DNA of 64,000 nt from Couchioplanes caeruleus (GCF_023499255.1 NZ_CP092183.1:1433501-1497500), one strand, 5' to 3'; positions 33,825 through 45,508 are shown, numbered from the stretch's first letter. Translations and numbers: made by a program. Notes: a model not told the origin generated them from the letters alone.

Positions 33825-35210
33825 ATGCGGGCACATGAGGCCGGGGCGCTGCACGGCGACCTCGGCAACCGAGGGCCGGCGTGGCTGCGTAGCCCCGAGG
33901 ACGTGAACGCGCTCGTGCCGCAGTTGTGGCCGCGTACGGTCAGCCGTACGGAAGCGGGCGCCCTGGAGATCGGCGGCGTGAGCGTCCTCGACCTGGCGGC
34001 GGAGCACGGCACCCCGGCGTACCTGTTGGACGAGGACGACCTGCGGTCGCGGTGCCGCGATTTCGCGGCCGCCTTCGCCGACGCGGACGTCTACTACGCG
34101 GGCAAGTCGTTCTTGTGCAAGGCCGTGGTGAAGGTGGTCGACGAGGAGGGGCTCTTCCTCGACGTGTGCTCCGGCGGTGAGCTCGCGGTCGCGCTGGCCG
34201 CCGGCTTCCCGCCCGAGCGGATGGGCTTCCACGGCAACAACAAGTCGGTCTCCGAGCTGCGCCGGGCGCTGGACGCCGGGGTGGGGCGGATCATCCTCGA
34301 CTCGTTCCAGGAGATCGACCGGCTCACCGCGCTCGCGCAGGAGGCCGGCAAGCGTCCGGCGGTCCTGATCCGGGTGACGGTCGGCGTCGAGGCGCACACC
34401 CACGAGTTCATCGCGACCGCGCACGAGGACCAGAAGTTCGGTTTCTCGCTGGCCGGCGGGGCGGCGTTCGAGGCCGCGGTCCGGGTGCTCGACGAGGGCG
34501 TGCTCGACCTGCGGGGCCTGCACTCGCACATCGGCTCGCAGATCTTCGACACCTCCGGGTTCGAGGTCTCCGCCCGGCGCGTGCTGCAGCTGCAGGCGCA
34601 GATCCGGGACGCGCGCGGCGTCGAGCTGGCCGAGCTGGACCTCGGCGGCGGGTTCGGCATCGCGTACACGACCCAGGACGACCCGTCGTCCGCCGGCGAC
34701 CTGGCCAAGCGGATCAACAAGATCGTCGACGCCGAGTGCGCCGCCGAGAAGCTGCGCCGGCCCAAGCTCTCGATCGAGCCCGGACGGGCCGTCGTGGGGC
34801 CGGCCGTGCTCACCCTGTACGAGGTCGGCACGGTCAAGAACGTCGACGGCATCCGCACGTACGTGAGCGTCGACGGCGGGATGAGCGACAACATCCGTAC
34901 GGCGCTCTACGACGCGTCGTACTCGGCCACGGTGGCGGGCCGGGCCTCGGAGGCGCCGCCCATGCTCGCCCGCGTCGTGGGAAAGCATTGTGAATCCGGG
35001 GACATCGTCGTGAAGGATGAATTCCTGCCCGCCGACGTGCAGCCCGGAGATCTTCTCGCCGTGCCCGGCACGGGCGCGTACTGCCGCAGCATGGCCAGTA
35101 ACTACAACCACGTGCCCCGGCCGCCGGTCGTCGCCGTCCGTGACGGCGCCTCGCGGGTGATCGTGCGCCGGGAGACCGAAGAAGATCTGCTCGCATTGGA
35201 TGTGGGATGA
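33825..35210 (+). CDS. lysA: Diaminopimelate decarboxylase
   Basis: A 461-aa PLP enzyme for the last step of lysine synthesis. The PLP lysine lies in YYAGKSFLCKAV (about residue 92) and the glycine-rich site in LDVCSGGELAVALAAGFP. HSHIGSQIFD and DLGGGFGIAY mark the barrel. The active-site Cys/Glu region is VGKHCESGDIVVKDEFLP, and YCRSMASNYNHVPRP closes the substrate pocket. It overlaps hom by ATGA, and the operon continues from argS. Confidence 0.97.
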   Translation: MRAHEAGALHGDLGNRGPAWLRSPEDVNALVPQLWPRTVSRTEAGALEIGGVSVLDLAAEHGTPAYLLDEDDLRSRCRDFAAAFADADVYYAGKSFLCKAVVKVVDEEGLFLDVCSGGELAVALAAGFPPERMGFHGNNKSVSELRRALDAGVGRIILDSFQEIDRLTALAQEAGKRPAVLIRVTVGVEAHTHEFIATAHEDQKFGFSLAGGAAFEAAVRVLDEGVLDLRGLHSHIGSQIFDTSGFEVSARRVLQLQAQIRDARGVELAELDLGGGFGIAYTTQDDPSSAGDLAKRINKIVDAECAAEKLRRPKLSIEPGRAVVGPAVLTLYEVGTVKNVDGIRTYVSVDGGMSDNIRTALYDASYSATVAGRASEAPPMLARVVGKHCESGDIVVKDEFLPADVQPGDLLAVPGTGAYCRSMASNYNHVPRPPVVAVRDGASRVIVRRETEEDLLALDVG

Positions 35211-36520
35211 GTTCTGGTAAGCCTGCGGTTCGCCTGGCCCTGCTCGGTTGCGGCACGGTCGGCAGCGAGGTCGTCCGCCTGCTCCACGATCAGGCGGAGG
35301 ACCTGACGGCGCGGATCGGGGCGCCGCTGGAGCTCGTCGGCATCGCCGTGCGCCGGCCCGGCCGCCGGCGTGGTGACCTGCCGGTCGATCCGGGACTGTT
35401 CACCACGGACGCGCTCGGCCTGGTCAAGCGGGACGACGTCGACGTGGTGATCGAGGTCGTCGGCGGCATCGAGCCGTCCCGCACCTGGCTGACCGAGGCG
35501 CTCGGCGCCGGCAAGAGCGTCGTGACGGCCAACAAGGCCCTGCTCGCCGAGGACGGCGCGACGCTGCACGACGCCGCCACCCGGGGCGACGCCGACCTCT
35601 ACTACGAGGCCTCCGTCGCGGGTGCGATCCCGCTGCTGCGCCCGCTGCGCGAGTCGCTGCACGGCGACCGTGTCACCCGGGTCACCGGCATCGTCAACGG
35701 CACGACCAATTTCATCCTGTCGTCGATGGACGCCACGGGGGCCGGTTTCGGCGAGGCGCTGGAGGAGGCCACCGACCTCGGGTACGCCGAAGCCGACCCG
35801 ACCGCCGACGTGGAGGGTTTCGACGCCGCCGCGAAGGCCGCGATCCTGGCCTCGCTCGCGTTCCACACCCGGGTGACCGCGGCAGACGTCTTCCGCGAGG
35901 GCATGACCGGCGTGACGGCCGCCGACGTGGCCAGCGCCAAGGAGATGGGCTGCACGATCAAGCTGCTCTGCATCGCCGAGCGCGGGCCGGACTCGACCGG
36001 CCAGGAGTCGGTCAGCGTGCGCGTGCACCCGGCGATGATCCCGCGCAGCCACCCGCTGGCGAGCGTGGGCGACGCGTTCAACGCGGTCTTCGTCGAGGCC
36101 GAGGCCGCGGGGCAGCTGATGTTCTACGGCCGGGGAGCCGGGGGTACGCCCACCGCCAGCGCCGTCCTGGGTGACATCGTGGCGGCGGCTCGCAACCGCC
36201 TCGCGGGCACCCGCGCGCCGAGCGAGAGCGCGTACGCCCACCTGCCGATCCGCCCGATCGGCGAGGCGGTGACCCGGTATCACATCAGCCTCGACGTGGC
36301 CGACCGGCAGGGCGTGCTCGCCACCGTCGCCGGCGTCTTCGCCAAGCACGAGGTCTCGATCGCGACGGTCCGGCAGTCCGGCCGCGACGAGGACGCGACG
36401 CTGGTCATCGTCACGCACGGCGCGCCCGATGCCAACCTCGCGGCCACCGTGGAGGATCTGCGCTCGCTGGACATCGTCCGATCGATCGCCAGCGTGCTGC
36501 GCGTCGAGGGGGGAGTCTGA
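35207..36520 (+). CDS. hom: Homoserine dehydrogenase
   Basis: A 437-aa enzyme reducing aspartate semialdehyde to homoserine, the branch point to threonine and methionine. The NAD(P) motif is [26 protein letters not shown] and [13 protein letters not shown] are catalytic-domain marks. A C-terminal ACT domain ([20 protein letters not shown]) suggests feedback control by threonine. It starts inside the lysA stop (ATGA). Confidence 0.97.
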   Translation: MSSGKPAVRLALLGCGTVGSEVVRLLHDQAEDLTARIGAPLELVGIAVRRPGRRRGDLPVDPGLFTTDALGLVKRDDVDVVIEVVGGIEPSRTWLTEALGAGKSVVTANKALLAEDGATLHDAATRGDADLYYEASVAGAIPLLRPLRESLHGDRVTRVTGIVNGTTNFILSSMDATGAGFGEALEEATDLGYAEADPTADVEGFDAAAKAAILASLAFHTRVTAADVFREGMTGVTAADVASAKEMGCTIKLLCIAERGPDSTGQESVSVRVHPAMIPRSHPLASVGDAFNAVFVEAEAAGQLMFYGRGAGGTPTASAVLGDIVAAARNRLAGTRAPSESAYAHLPIRPIGEAVTRYHISLDVADRQGVLATVAGVFAKHEVSIATVRQSGRDEDATLVIVTHGAPDANLAATVEDLRSLDIVRSIASVLRVEGGV

Positions 36521-36522
36521 GC

Positions 36523-36891
36523 ATGCTCGACCACGTCGGTTTCCAGTGCGCGGACATGGCCGCGAGTGCGGCCTTCTACGACAAGGTGCTGGCCCCGCTG
36601 GGCCTGCGCCGGCTCGCCGACCACAAGGTCGCGATGGGGTACGGCGGCGACTTCCCGGACTTCTGGATCAGCGAGCTCACGTCGGGCAACGGCTTCCGCG
36701 AGTCGCACATCGCGTTCAAGGCGGCGGACCGGGCGGCCGTCGACGCGTTCTTCGCCGCCGCCGTCGAGGCCGGCGCCGAGGTGCTGCACGAGCCGGCCGT
36801 CCACCCGGAATACCACGAGAACTACTACGGCGCGTTCGTGCGCGACCCGGACGGCAACAACGTGGAGGCCGTGTCCCACGGTCCCGTATAG
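36523..36891 (+). CDS. VOC-family protein lodged between hom and thrC
   Basis: A 122-aa glyoxalase-fold protein: [57 protein letters not shown], and [17 protein letters not shown] with its metal-site-like Glu. It follows hom by two bases and precedes thrC by 68, so it is probably in the operon. No link to threonine synthesis is known; it could have been carried in. Confidence 0.87.
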   Translation: MLDHVGFQCADMAASAAFYDKVLAPLGLRRLADHKVAMGYGGDFPDFWISELTSGNGFRESHIAFKAADRAAVDAFFAAAVEAGAEVLHEPAVHPEYHENYYGAFVRDPDGNNVEAVSHGPV

Positions 36892-36959
36892 TGGATGCCT
36901 GGTCTCGCCATTCGGCAGGCTGGTGCATCCTTGAGCGACCCCAGCGAGAGGAAAAGGCC

Positions 36960-38009
36960 ATGTGGCGGGGATTGATCGAGGCGTACCGTGACCGGCTCCC
37001 GGTCTCGGAGGCCACCCCGGTGGTCACGCTGCACGAGGGCAACACGCCGCTCGTGCCGGCCCCGGTGCTCTCCCGGCGCACCGGCGCGGACGTCTACCTC
37101 AAGGTCGAGGGCGCCAACCCGACCGGCTCCTTCAAGGACCGCGGCATGACGATGGCCGTGTCCAAGGCGGTGGAGGAGGGCTCCAAGGCGATCATCTGCG
37201 CCTCCACCGGCAACACCAGCGCCTCGGCCGCCGCGTACGCGGCCCGTGCCGGGCTGACCTGTGCGGTGCTCGTGCCCCAGGGCAAGATCGCGCTCGGCAA
37301 GCTGGCCCAGGCGCTGGTCCACGGCGCCAAGCTGCTGCAGGTCAACGGCAACTTCGACGACTGCCTCGCGCTCGCCTCGAAGCTGTCCCAGGACTTCCCG
37401 GTGTCGCTGGTCAACTCGGTCAACATCTTCCGCCTGCACGGCCAGAAGACGGCCGCCTTCGAGATCGTCGAGGCGCTCGGCGGCGCCCCCGACATCCACT
37501 GCCTCCCGGTCGGCAACGCGGGCAACATCTCCGCGTACTGGATGGGCTACCAGGAGGACCACGAGGCCGGAAACTCCAAGGTCCTGCCGAAGATGTACGG
37601 CTTCCAGGCCTCCGGGGCCGCCCCGATCGTCAACGGCAAGGTCGTGCCGGAGCCGTCCACCATCGCCACCGCCATCCGCATCGGCAACCCGGCGAGCTGG
37701 ACCAAGGCGCTCGACGCCCGGGACGCCTCGGGCGGCCTGATCTCCGCGGTGACGGACCGGGAGATCCTCACGGCCTACCGGCTGCTCGCCCGCGAGGTCG
37801 GCGTGTTCGTCGAGCTGGGCAGCGCGGCGAGCGTGGCGGGCCTGCTCCAGCAGGCGGAGGCGGGCATGATCCCGGCCGGCGCGACGGTCGTCTGCACGGT
37901 GACCGGCCACGGCCTCAAGGACCCGGAATGGGCCATCTCCACCGCGCCGTCGCCCACCACCATCAAGAACGACGTCCTCGCCGCCGCCCGGGCCCTCGAC
38001 CTGACCTGA
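36960..38009 (+). CDS. thrC: Threonine synthase
   Basis: A 349-aa PLP enzyme converting phosphohomoserine to threonine. The PLP lysine is in [18 protein letters not shown] (about Lys59), and the phosphate/PLP loop includes [19 protein letters not shown]. The C-terminal [15 protein letters not shown] is a family mark. ATG 36960 follows AGAGGA. Its partner thrB lies 6.5 kb away, although these genes adjoin in many actinobacteria. Confidence 0.96.
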   Translation: MWRGLIEAYRDRLPVSEATPVVTLHEGNTPLVPAPVLSRRTGADVYLKVEGANPTGSFKDRGMTMAVSKAVEEGSKAIICASTGNTSASAAAYAARAGLTCAVLVPQGKIALGKLAQALVHGAKLLQVNGNFDDCLALASKLSQDFPVSLVNSVNIFRLHGQKTAAFEIVEALGGAPDIHCLPVGNAGNISAYWMGYQEDHEAGNSKVLPKMYGFQASGAAPIVNGKVVPEPSTIATAIRIGNPASWTKALDARDASGGLISAVTDREILTAYRLLAREVGVFVELGSAASVAGLLQQAEAGMIPAGATVVCTVTGHGLKDPEWAISTAPSPTTIKNDVLAAARALDLT

Positions 38010-38018
38010 CCCGCCCGG

Positions 38019-38660
38019 TCAGGCCCGGCCCGCGCGTCCGGGAGCGGTCGTCTCCCCGGCCCCGGCGACCTCGTCAGCCACATCGGCGGCCGCAGCGTCG
38101 GCCATCTCGGCGGCCACGGCTTCGGCCACGTCGGCGGCTACGCTCTCCACGGCCTCTGCGGCCACCGCGTCGGTCACTCTGCGTGCTGCGTTCTCCGCCG
38201 GGTCGCCGGCCTCGGTGCCGGCCGCGTCCTCGGTGGCGGCGCGGACCATCGCCTGCATCGCGTCCCGCACCGTGCGCAGCTCGGCGTCGGTGAGCTTGCG
38301 CAGCAGCCGGGTCTGCTTCTCGGTGCCCGCGGTGATGATCCGGGAGATCATCTCGGTGCCGGTGGTGCTCAGCCGGATCCGCCGGACGCGGCGGTCGTGC
38401 GGGTCCTCCGCGCGGGTGACCAGGTCGTTCGTCACGAGCCGGTCCACCATGCCGCTGAGCGTCGCCAGGCTGACCCCCAGCAGGCCCGCCAGTTCGCGGC
38501 CCGAGGTGTCGCCGAGCCGGTGCAGCAACAGCAGGATCTTGAGCTGCGGCATGGTGAGCTGGCTGCTGAAGAGCGGGTCCGAGCGGTCGTACGCGAACAG
38601 GTGCTGCAGCTGCTGCTGGGCGTGCATGATGTCCGCGATGAGTCGTTCGTTCTCGGCCAC
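38019..38660 (-). CDS. MarR-family regulator with Ala-rich C-terminal tail
   Basis: A 213-aa repressor from GTG 38660 (AGGAGG upstream). The winged helix spans about 30-140: MPQLKILLLLHRLGDTSGRE, LAGLLGVSLATLSGMVDRL, and wing EDPHDRRVRRIRLSTTG. Beyond about residue 150 is an Ala/Glu/Val-rich tail with near-repeats (AAEAVESVAADVAEAVAAEM), unusual for MarR and probably helical or disordered. It is divergent from an RND transporter, its likely target. Confidence 0.87.
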   Translation of the reverse strand: MAENERLIADIMHAQQQLQHLFAYDRSDPLFSSQLTMPQLKILLLLHRLGDTSGRELAGLLGVSLATLSGMVDRLVTNDLVTRAEDPHDRRVRRIRLSTTGTEMISRIITAGTEKQTRLLRKLTDAELRTVRDAMQAMVRAATEDAAGTEAGDPAENAARRVTDAVAAEAVESVAADVAEAVAAEMADAAAADVADEVAGAGETTAPGRAGRA

Positions 38661-38742
38661 CGCACCTCCTGTGTAGCGCGCCGATGGCCGGTCGGCGTCC
38701 GTCGCGTGACGGGACGTTACCAGCGGACCCCGGCGAAAACCA

Positions 38743-38761
38743 TTTGTTCGCGTCGGGCAAA
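38743..38761. promoter_or_regulatory. Candidate operator for the RND transporter
   Basis: TTTGTTCG-CGT-CGGGCAAA is an inverted repeat with two mismatches, 35 bases before the RND start and next to AT-rich TATATG, which may be its -10. It is a plausible site for the divergent MarR protein. Confidence 0.4.
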
Positions 38762-38796
38762 CTATATGCCTTGGCCGAACTTTCTCGGGGGAGCAC

Positions 38797-41700
38797 ATGT
38801 CATTCCTGACCAGGCTCAGTCTCGCCAACAGAGGGCTCGTCGCCCTCATCGCGGTGGTGATCACCGGCTTCGGCGTGTACACCATCCCGTCGCTGAAGCA
38901 GCAGCTCCTGCCCTCACTGGAGTTCCCGGGCGCGTTCATCGGCGTGGTCCTGCCGGGCGCCAGTCCCGAGATCATGGAGGAGCAGGTCACCAAGCCGATC
39001 GAGGACGCCGTCAAGGGCGCCGACGGCCTGGACACCATCCAGTCGACGACCCGTGAGGGCTCGGCCACGATCATCGTGCAGTACGAGTTCGGCACCGACC
39101 TCGACAACGCGATCAACCAGCTCACCACCTCGGTCAACCGGATCCAGCCGACGCTGCCCGACGACGTGAAGCCGACCATCTTCGCCGGCGGCACCGACGA
39201 CATCCCGGCGATCGTGCTCGCCGCGACCGGCGGCTCCGGCCAGTCCGACCTGGCCCAGCGCCTCGAGCAGGACGTCGTCCCCGAGCTCAACGCCATCGAG
39301 GGCGTCCGGGACGTGCAGGTCACCGGCACCCGCTCCGAACAGGTCGTGATCAAGCCCGACCTCGTCAAGCTGCGCGCCGCCGGCGCCGACCCGCGGGCGA
39401 TCACCACGCTGCTGCAGAACAACGGCATCTCCGTCCCGGCCGGCGCGATCACCGACGACGGGCGGTCGCTCAGCGTGCAGGTGGGCAGCCCGATCAATTC
39501 GGTCGAGCAGCTGCAGAACCTGTACCTCACCGGCGCGCGCGGGCCGGTCCGGCTCGGCGACGTCGCCTCGGTCACCAGCCAGCTCGCCACGGCCACCTCG
39601 TTCACGCGTACGGACGGCGTCGAGAGCCTCGGCATCGCCGTCACCGCCGCGCCCGACGGCAACGCCGTGGCCATCTCCCACGAGGTGCGCGACAAGCTCG
39701 CCGAGCTGGAAGGCACCTCCGGCGCGAAGCTGACCGTCATCACCGACCAGGCGCCGTTCGTCGAGCGCTCGATCGAGAGCCTGACCACCGAGGGACTGCT
39801 CGGCCTGATCATGGCCGTGATCGTGATCTTGGTCTTCCTGCTCTCCGTCCGCTCCACGGTCGTCACCGCGGTGTCGATCCCGCTGTCGGTGCTCATCGCG
39901 CTCATCGGGCTGTGGATCGGCGACTACTCGCTCAACCTGCTCACCCTGGGCGCGCTGACCATCGCCGTCGGCCGCGTCGTCGACGACTCGATCGTGGTGC
40001 TCGAGAACATCAAACGCCATCTCGGGTACGGCGAGGCCAAGGTGCACGCCATCATGTCCGGCGTGAAGGAGGTCGCCGGCGCGGTGACCGCCTCCACGCT
40101 GACCACGGTCGCCGTGTTCGCCCCGATCGCGCTCGTCGGCGGCTTCGTCGGGCAGCTGTTCGCGCCGTTCGCCATCACCGTCACCGTGGCGCTCGTCGCC
40201 TCGCTCTTCGTGGCGCTGACCGTCGTACCCGTGCTCGCGTACTGGTTCCTGCGTCCCGCCGCCGGCGGCAGCGAGTCCGAGGAGGTCCGCCGGGCCGCCG
40301 AGGAGAAGGAGCTGCGCAGCCCGCTGCAGCGGGCGTACCTTCCGATCATCCGCTGGGCGACCCGCAGCCGCCCCACCCGCTGGTCCACCGTCGCGATCGG
40401 CGTCGTGGTGCTGCTCGGGACGCTGGGGCTGGCGAGCCGGCTCGAGACCAACTTCCTCGACGAATCCGGCCAGGACACCATCCAGGTCAGCCAGGACCTG
40501 CCCGTCGGCACGAGCCTCGCCGCGACGAACGAGGCCGCCAAGAAGGTCGAGGCGCTGCTCGCCGCCCGCGACGACGTCGAGACCTACCAGGTGACGGTCG
40601 GCAACGGCGAGTTCAACCCGTTCGTCGGCTCCGGCGGGGCCAGCGGCGCGAGCTTCACCGTGGCGCTCGCGAAGGACGCCGACGCGGAGAAGGTCTCCGA
40701 CGAGCTGCGTGAGCAGTTCAAGGGCATGACCGACGTCGGTGAGGTGACCGTCGGCGGCGACAACGGCACGGGCTTCAACGCCAGCCAGCTGTCGGTCGTC
40801 GTACAGGCCGCCGACCAGGTCGCCCTCGCCACCGCGACCAAGCAGGTCCAGGACGCGATGGCCGGCACCGCGAACGTCACCGACGTGAGCACCACCCTGG
40901 CCGCCAGCGTGCCGCGCCTCGACGTGCAGGTCGACCGGCAGGCCGCCGCCCGCCGCGGGCTCACCGAGGCCGCGGTCGGACAGGCCGTCGCCGGTTCGTT
41001 CCGGGCCGCCCCGGCCGGCAAGATCACGGTCGACGGCGCGAGCCGCGACGTCGTGGTCACCTTCGGTGCGGCGCCCGGCAGCGCCGACGCCCTGCGCAAG
41101 CTGCCGCTGACCACGCCGACCGGCCAGGTGGTCACCCTCGACTCGGTGGCGGACGTCAAGGAGGTCGCCGGGCCCGAGGAGGTCACCCGCATCGACGGGA
41201 ACCGCAGCGCCACGGTCAACGGCACGGCCACCGGCTCCAACGTCGGTGCGACCACCAAGGACCTGACGAAGCGGCTCGACGGGCTGACCCTGCCGCCGGG
41301 TGCCTCGTACTCGATCGGCGGCGTCAGCCAGGACCAGGCCGACGCGTTCGCCGACCTGGGCCTCGCGGTCCTCGCGGCCATCGCGATCGTCTTCGTCATC
41401 ATGGTCGCGACGTTCCGCAGCCTGATCCAGCCGCTCGTGCTGCTGGTCTCCATCCCGTTCGCGGCGACCGGCGCGATCGCGCTGCTGCTGGCGACCGGCA
41501 CCCCGCTGGGCGTACCCGCGCTGATCGGTGTGCTGATGCTGGTCGGCATCGTGGTCACCAACGCCATCGTGCTGCTGGACCTGATCAACCACTACCGGAT
41601 GGCGGGGCTCGGCGTCCGGGAGGCGGTCGTGGAGGGCGGCCGCCACCGCCTGCGCCCGATCCTCATGACGGCGATCGCGACCATCTTCGCGCTGCTGCCG

Positions 41701-42147
41701 ATGGCGCTGGGCCTGACCGGCGAGGGCGGCTTCATCTCCCAGCCGCTGGCCATCGTGGTCATCGGCGGCCTGGTCAGCTCGACGCTGCTCACGCTGGTGC
41801 TGGTACCGGCCCTCTACACGATGGTCGAGAACACCAAGCTGAAGCGCCGCGAACGCCGCGACCGCAAGCGCGCCCGCAAGGCGGCCGTGACGGGCCCGGA
41901 CTCGGCGGTCCCGGGCTCTGCGGAGACGGACACGCCCCGGCACGCGGCGGAGGGCCCCGACGGCGACATCCCGGCGGACGCCCCGGCACCGGAGTCCGGC
42001 GGCGGCGCGCACGAGGCCCCGGAGGACGAGCCGGCGGGCCGCCCGCTGCGCACCGAGGGCGAAGGGCCGGGTGCGCTGCGCGGCTACACGGACCAGTTCG
42101 AGGTCCTGAAGATGCCGCGTCGTCCCGCCACCCCGCCGCCGGCCTGA
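38797..42147 (+). CDS. RND (AcrB/HAE1-like) efflux transporter
   Basis: An 1116-aa inner-membrane proton-driven exporter with 12 predicted helices and two large outer loops. N-terminus: LTRLSLANRGLVALIAVVIT. The family's fourth-helix region is LTLGALTIAVGRVVDDSIVV, whose paired acidic residues relay protons, with IVLLDLINHYRMAGLGVREA in the second half. The last 80 residues are an acidic/Pro-rich cytoplasmic tail. No membrane-fusion or outer-channel gene is nearby, as expected without an outer membrane. GGGGGAG precedes ATG 38797. Confidence 0.93.
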   Translation: MSFLTRLSLANRGLVALIAVVITGFGVYTIPSLKQQLLPSLEFPGAFIGVVLPGASPEIMEEQVTKPIEDAVKGADGLDTIQSTTREGSATIIVQYEFGTDLDNAINQLTTSVNRIQPTLPDDVKPTIFAGGTDDIPAIVLAATGGSGQSDLAQRLEQDVVPELNAIEGVRDVQVTGTRSEQVVIKPDLVKLRAAGADPRAITTLLQNNGISVPAGAITDDGRSLSVQVGSPINSVEQLQNLYLTGARGPVRLGDVASVTSQLATATSFTRTDGVESLGIAVTAAPDGNAVAISHEVRDKLAELEGTSGAKLTVITDQAPFVERSIESLTTEGLLGLIMAVIVILVFLLSVRSTVVTAVSIPLSVLIALIGLWIGDYSLNLLTLGALTIAVGRVVDDSIVVLENIKRHLGYGEAKVHAIMSGVKEVAGAVTASTLTTVAVFAPIALVGGFVGQLFAPFAITVTVALVASLFVALTVVPVLAYWFLRPAAGGSESEEVRRAAEEKELRSPLQRAYLPIIRWATRSRPTRWSTVAIGVVVLLGTLGLASRLETNFLDESGQDTIQVSQDLPVGTSLAATNEAAKKVEALLAARDDVETYQVTVGNGEFNPFVGSGGASGASFTVALAKDADAEKVSDELREQFKGMTDVGEVTVGGDNGTGFNASQLSVVVQAADQVALATATKQVQDAMAGTANVTDVSTTLAASVPRLDVQVDRQAAARRGLTEAAVGQAVAGSFRAAPAGKITVDGASRDVVVTFGAAPGSADALRKLPLTTPTGQVVTLDSVADVKEVAGPEEVTRIDGNRSATVNGTATGSNVGATTKDLTKRLDGLTLPPGASYSIGGVSQDQADAFADLGLAVLAAIAIVFVIMVATFRSLIQPLVLLVSIPFAATGAIALLLATGTPLGVPALIGVLMLVGIVVTNAIVLLDLINHYRMAGLGVREAVVEGGRHRLRPILMTAIATIFALLPMALGLTGEGGFISQPLAIVVIGGLVSSTLLTLVLVPALYTMVENTKLKRRERRDRKRARKAAVTGPDSAVPGSAETDTPRHAAEGPDGDIPADAPAPESGGGAHEAPEDEPAGRPLRTEGEGPGALRGYTDQFEVLKMPRRPATPPPA

Positions 42148-42155
42148 CGATCCAC

Positions 42156-42189
42156 CCCGGCGGCCGGTCCTCCCGAGCCGGCCGCCGGG
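42156..42189 (+). terminator. Hairpin downstream of RND gene
   Basis: CCCGGCGGCCGG and CCGGCCGCCGGG form a perfect 12-bp stem with a 10-base loop, nine bases after the stop. No U-tract. Confidence 0.65.
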
Positions 42190-42199
42190 TCTCTGCCCT

Positions 42200-42360
42200 G
42201 CTCCGGTTTTCGCCGCGGGCCGGCCACCCGGGACGGACCCGCTCCGGCTTCTCGTGACCGCGGGCCGGCCGCCCGGGACGGACCCGCTCCGGCTTCTCGT
42301 GACCGCGGGCCGGCCGCGGGGTCCGAACCGGCTCCGGCTTCTCGTGACCGCGGGCCCGTT
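42200..42360. repeat. 45-bp tandem repeat, about 3.5 copies
   Basis: Units begin GCTCCGGCTTCTCGTGACCG at 42241, 42286 and 42331, exactly 45 bp apart. A degenerate copy starts at about 42200. Later copies drift at their ends. The array fills the gap between the RND and MFS genes and is probably not coding. Confidence 0.8.
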
Positions 42361-42419
42361 GCAGGTCCTGGCCTGCTTCGGTTCGATCGGCCGCGGGCCG
42401 GCCGGTACTGTGTGCGTAC

Positions 42420-43841
<1,422 letters not shown>

Positions 43842-44035
43842 GCCCCACGGCAACCGGCAATCCCGCCCGGCCGGCGACCCCCGGGAGGGCCAACGGCGAC
43901 GAATCCGGATGTCGCCCTCCGGGGCGGAGCCTGTCACCAGCCCCGATACCGACCACGCCGCCGAATGCCGTCCCCGGCCGCGCCTCGGTTTCCGTTGAGC
44001 CAGCAGAGAATGCGATCCCGGCGTGGCGCCCGGCC

Positions 44036-44488
44036 CTACATCGGCGGTCGCACGTCGCGGCCGCCCTGCGGTGGGAAACCGCCGGTGGGCGACCGGTAGC
44101 TGCGGGACCTGAGGGGCTCCTGGTAGGCGGCCGGTGGTGACTCGAACGGGCCTTCCGGGCCCTCCGGCGAGCGGGTCACCAGGGCCGCGATCAGCAGGCC
44201 GACGCCGGCGGCCACGACCAGCGCCAGCAGGATGCCCACCACCAGCGTCATGAGACCGTACGTCCGGCTGCTGTAGTCCATCGCGCCGATGATCTGGGGC
44301 AGGGACATGATCCAGATCATGTCGAGGATCTGACCCAGCAGGAGCGCGCCGAGTCCGAGCTGGGCCAGGGTCGCGCTGCGCCGGCCGAGGCGGGCGCGGC
44401 GGGTCGCCACCAGGACGAGGCCGCCGATGAGGACGGCCAGGACCGGTAGGTGGGTGACGACGCCCGATAAGAGGTAGCCGACGGTCAT
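44036..44488 (-). CDS. Hypothetical membrane protein
   Basis: A 150-aa protein with four predicted helices (LLSGVVTHLPVLAVLIGGLV; LAQLGLGALLLGQILDMIWI; LMTLVVGILLALVVAAGVGL) and a Pro/Gly-rich cytoplasmic tail ending GGRDVRPPM. TACGGT lies seven bases before ATG 44488 on the reverse strand with no ribosome-binding site, fitting a leaderless start; ATG 44518 is possible. Divergent from thrB. No known family. Confidence 0.68.
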   Translation of the reverse strand: MTVGYLLSGVVTHLPVLAVLIGGLVLVATRRARLGRRSATLAQLGLGALLLGQILDMIWIMSLPQIIGAMDYSSRTYGLMTLVVGILLALVVAAGVGLLIAALVTRSPEGPEGPFESPPAAYQEPLRSRSYRSPTGGFPPQGGRDVRPPM

Positions 44489-44560
44489 GGCAGCGACCGT
44501 AGACCAGGCGTACGACATTCCGGCGGCGAACGGGGTGACGCGCCGGTGATGATCAAGGCC

Positions 44561-44566
44561 TAGCAT
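44561..44566 (+). promoter_or_regulatory. Leaderless -10 element of thrB
   Basis: TAGCAT followed by six bases and the ATG at 44573, the same arrangement as argS. It sets the start at the ATG rather than GTG 44567. Confidence 0.65.
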
Positions 44567-44572
44567 GTGGCG

Positions 44573-45508
44573 ATGGGCCTGACCTTCGTCTCCGAGCCGG
44601 TACGCGTCCGGACGCCGGCCACCAGCGCCAACCTCGGGCCGGGCTTCGACACGCTCGGCCTGGCCCTCGCCCTCTACGACGACCTGTCCGCCCGTGTCAC
44701 CGGTGACCGTTTCACCGTCTCGGTGTCCGGCGAGGGGGCCGGCGAGCTGCCCGCCGACGAGTCCCACCTGGTGGTCCGCGCGATGCTCGCCACCTTCGAC
44801 GAGCTGGGCGGCCGGCCCGCCGGGGTCGCGGTGGAGTGCGTCAACCGGATCCCGCAGGCGCGCGGGCTGGGTTCGTCCTCCGCGGCCATCGTCGGTGGCG
44901 TCCAGCTGGCCCGGGGCCTGGTCGAGGAGCAGATCACCGACGAGGACGCGCTGCGGATCGCCGCCCGGCTGGAAGGGCACCCCGACAACGTCGCGCCCTG
45001 TCTGCTCGGGGGGTTCACCATCGCGTGGACCGAGGGCGCCGGGGCCCGGGCCGTGCGGTTGCCGACCGCTGACGCCGTACGCCCGACCGTCTTCGTTCCG
45101 CAGGAACGGGGCCTGACCTCGACGGCGCGGGCAGCGCTGCCGGCGAGCGTGCCGCACGCGGACGCCGCGTTCAACACCGGGCGGGCCGCGCTGCTGGTGC
45201 ACGCGTTGCAGCACGACCCGGATCTGCTCTTCGCCGCGACCGAGGACCGGCTGCATCAGGGATATCGGGCAGAGGCCATGCCCGGCACGACGTCGCTGGT
45301 GGCCTCGCTGCGTTCCGTCGGGGTGGCCGCGGTGGTCAGCGGCGCCGGGCCGACCGTGCTGGCCCTGACCTCGGTACCTGCGGATTTCCACCCGGGAACA
45401 CAGTGGCGGGCGGAAACGTTGGGCGTGGATGCCGACGGCGCCCTTGTCAGAGGGAGTATGGTGGAACACGCCGAGCGGGACCCTGTTGCCGCAGGTCGCA
45501 AGAGTTGA
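44573..45508 (+). CDS. thrB: Homoserine kinase
   Basis: A 311-aa GHMP kinase phosphorylating homoserine before ThrC. N-terminal motif: VRTPATSANLGPGFDTLGLA. ATP loop: PQARGLGSSSAAIVGGVQLA. Motif 3: VVSGAGPTVLALT near the C-terminus. It is separated from thrC by a 6.5-kb block of efflux genes and has its own leaderless promoter, so it is no longer in the hom-thrC operon. rho follows. Confidence 0.95.
   Translation: MGLTFVSEPVRVRTPATSANLGPGFDTLGLALALYDDLSARVTGDRFTVSVSGEGAGELPADESHLVVRAMLATFDELGGRPAGVAVECVNRIPQARGLGSSSAAIVGGVQLARGLVEEQITDEDALRIAARLEGHPDNVAPCLLGGFTIAWTEGAGARAVRLPTADAVRPTVFVPQERGLTSTARAALPASVPHADAAFNTGRAALLVHALQHDPDLLFAATEDRLHQGYRAEAMPGTTSLVASLRSVGVAAVVSGAGPTVLALTSVPADFHPGTQWRAETLGVDADGALVRGSMVEHAERDPVAAGRKS

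Noticed and set aside
36893..36930. GGATGC...GCATCC inverted repeat before thrC as a threonine attenuator
   Set aside because: Arms are only six bases, with a long loop, no leader peptide rich in Thr or Ile, and no U-tract.
42200..42360. Repeat region as a coding extension (reverse frame with 15-residue repeats)
   Set aside because: 45 bp is a multiple of three, so every frame stays open; no start signal or family supports translation.
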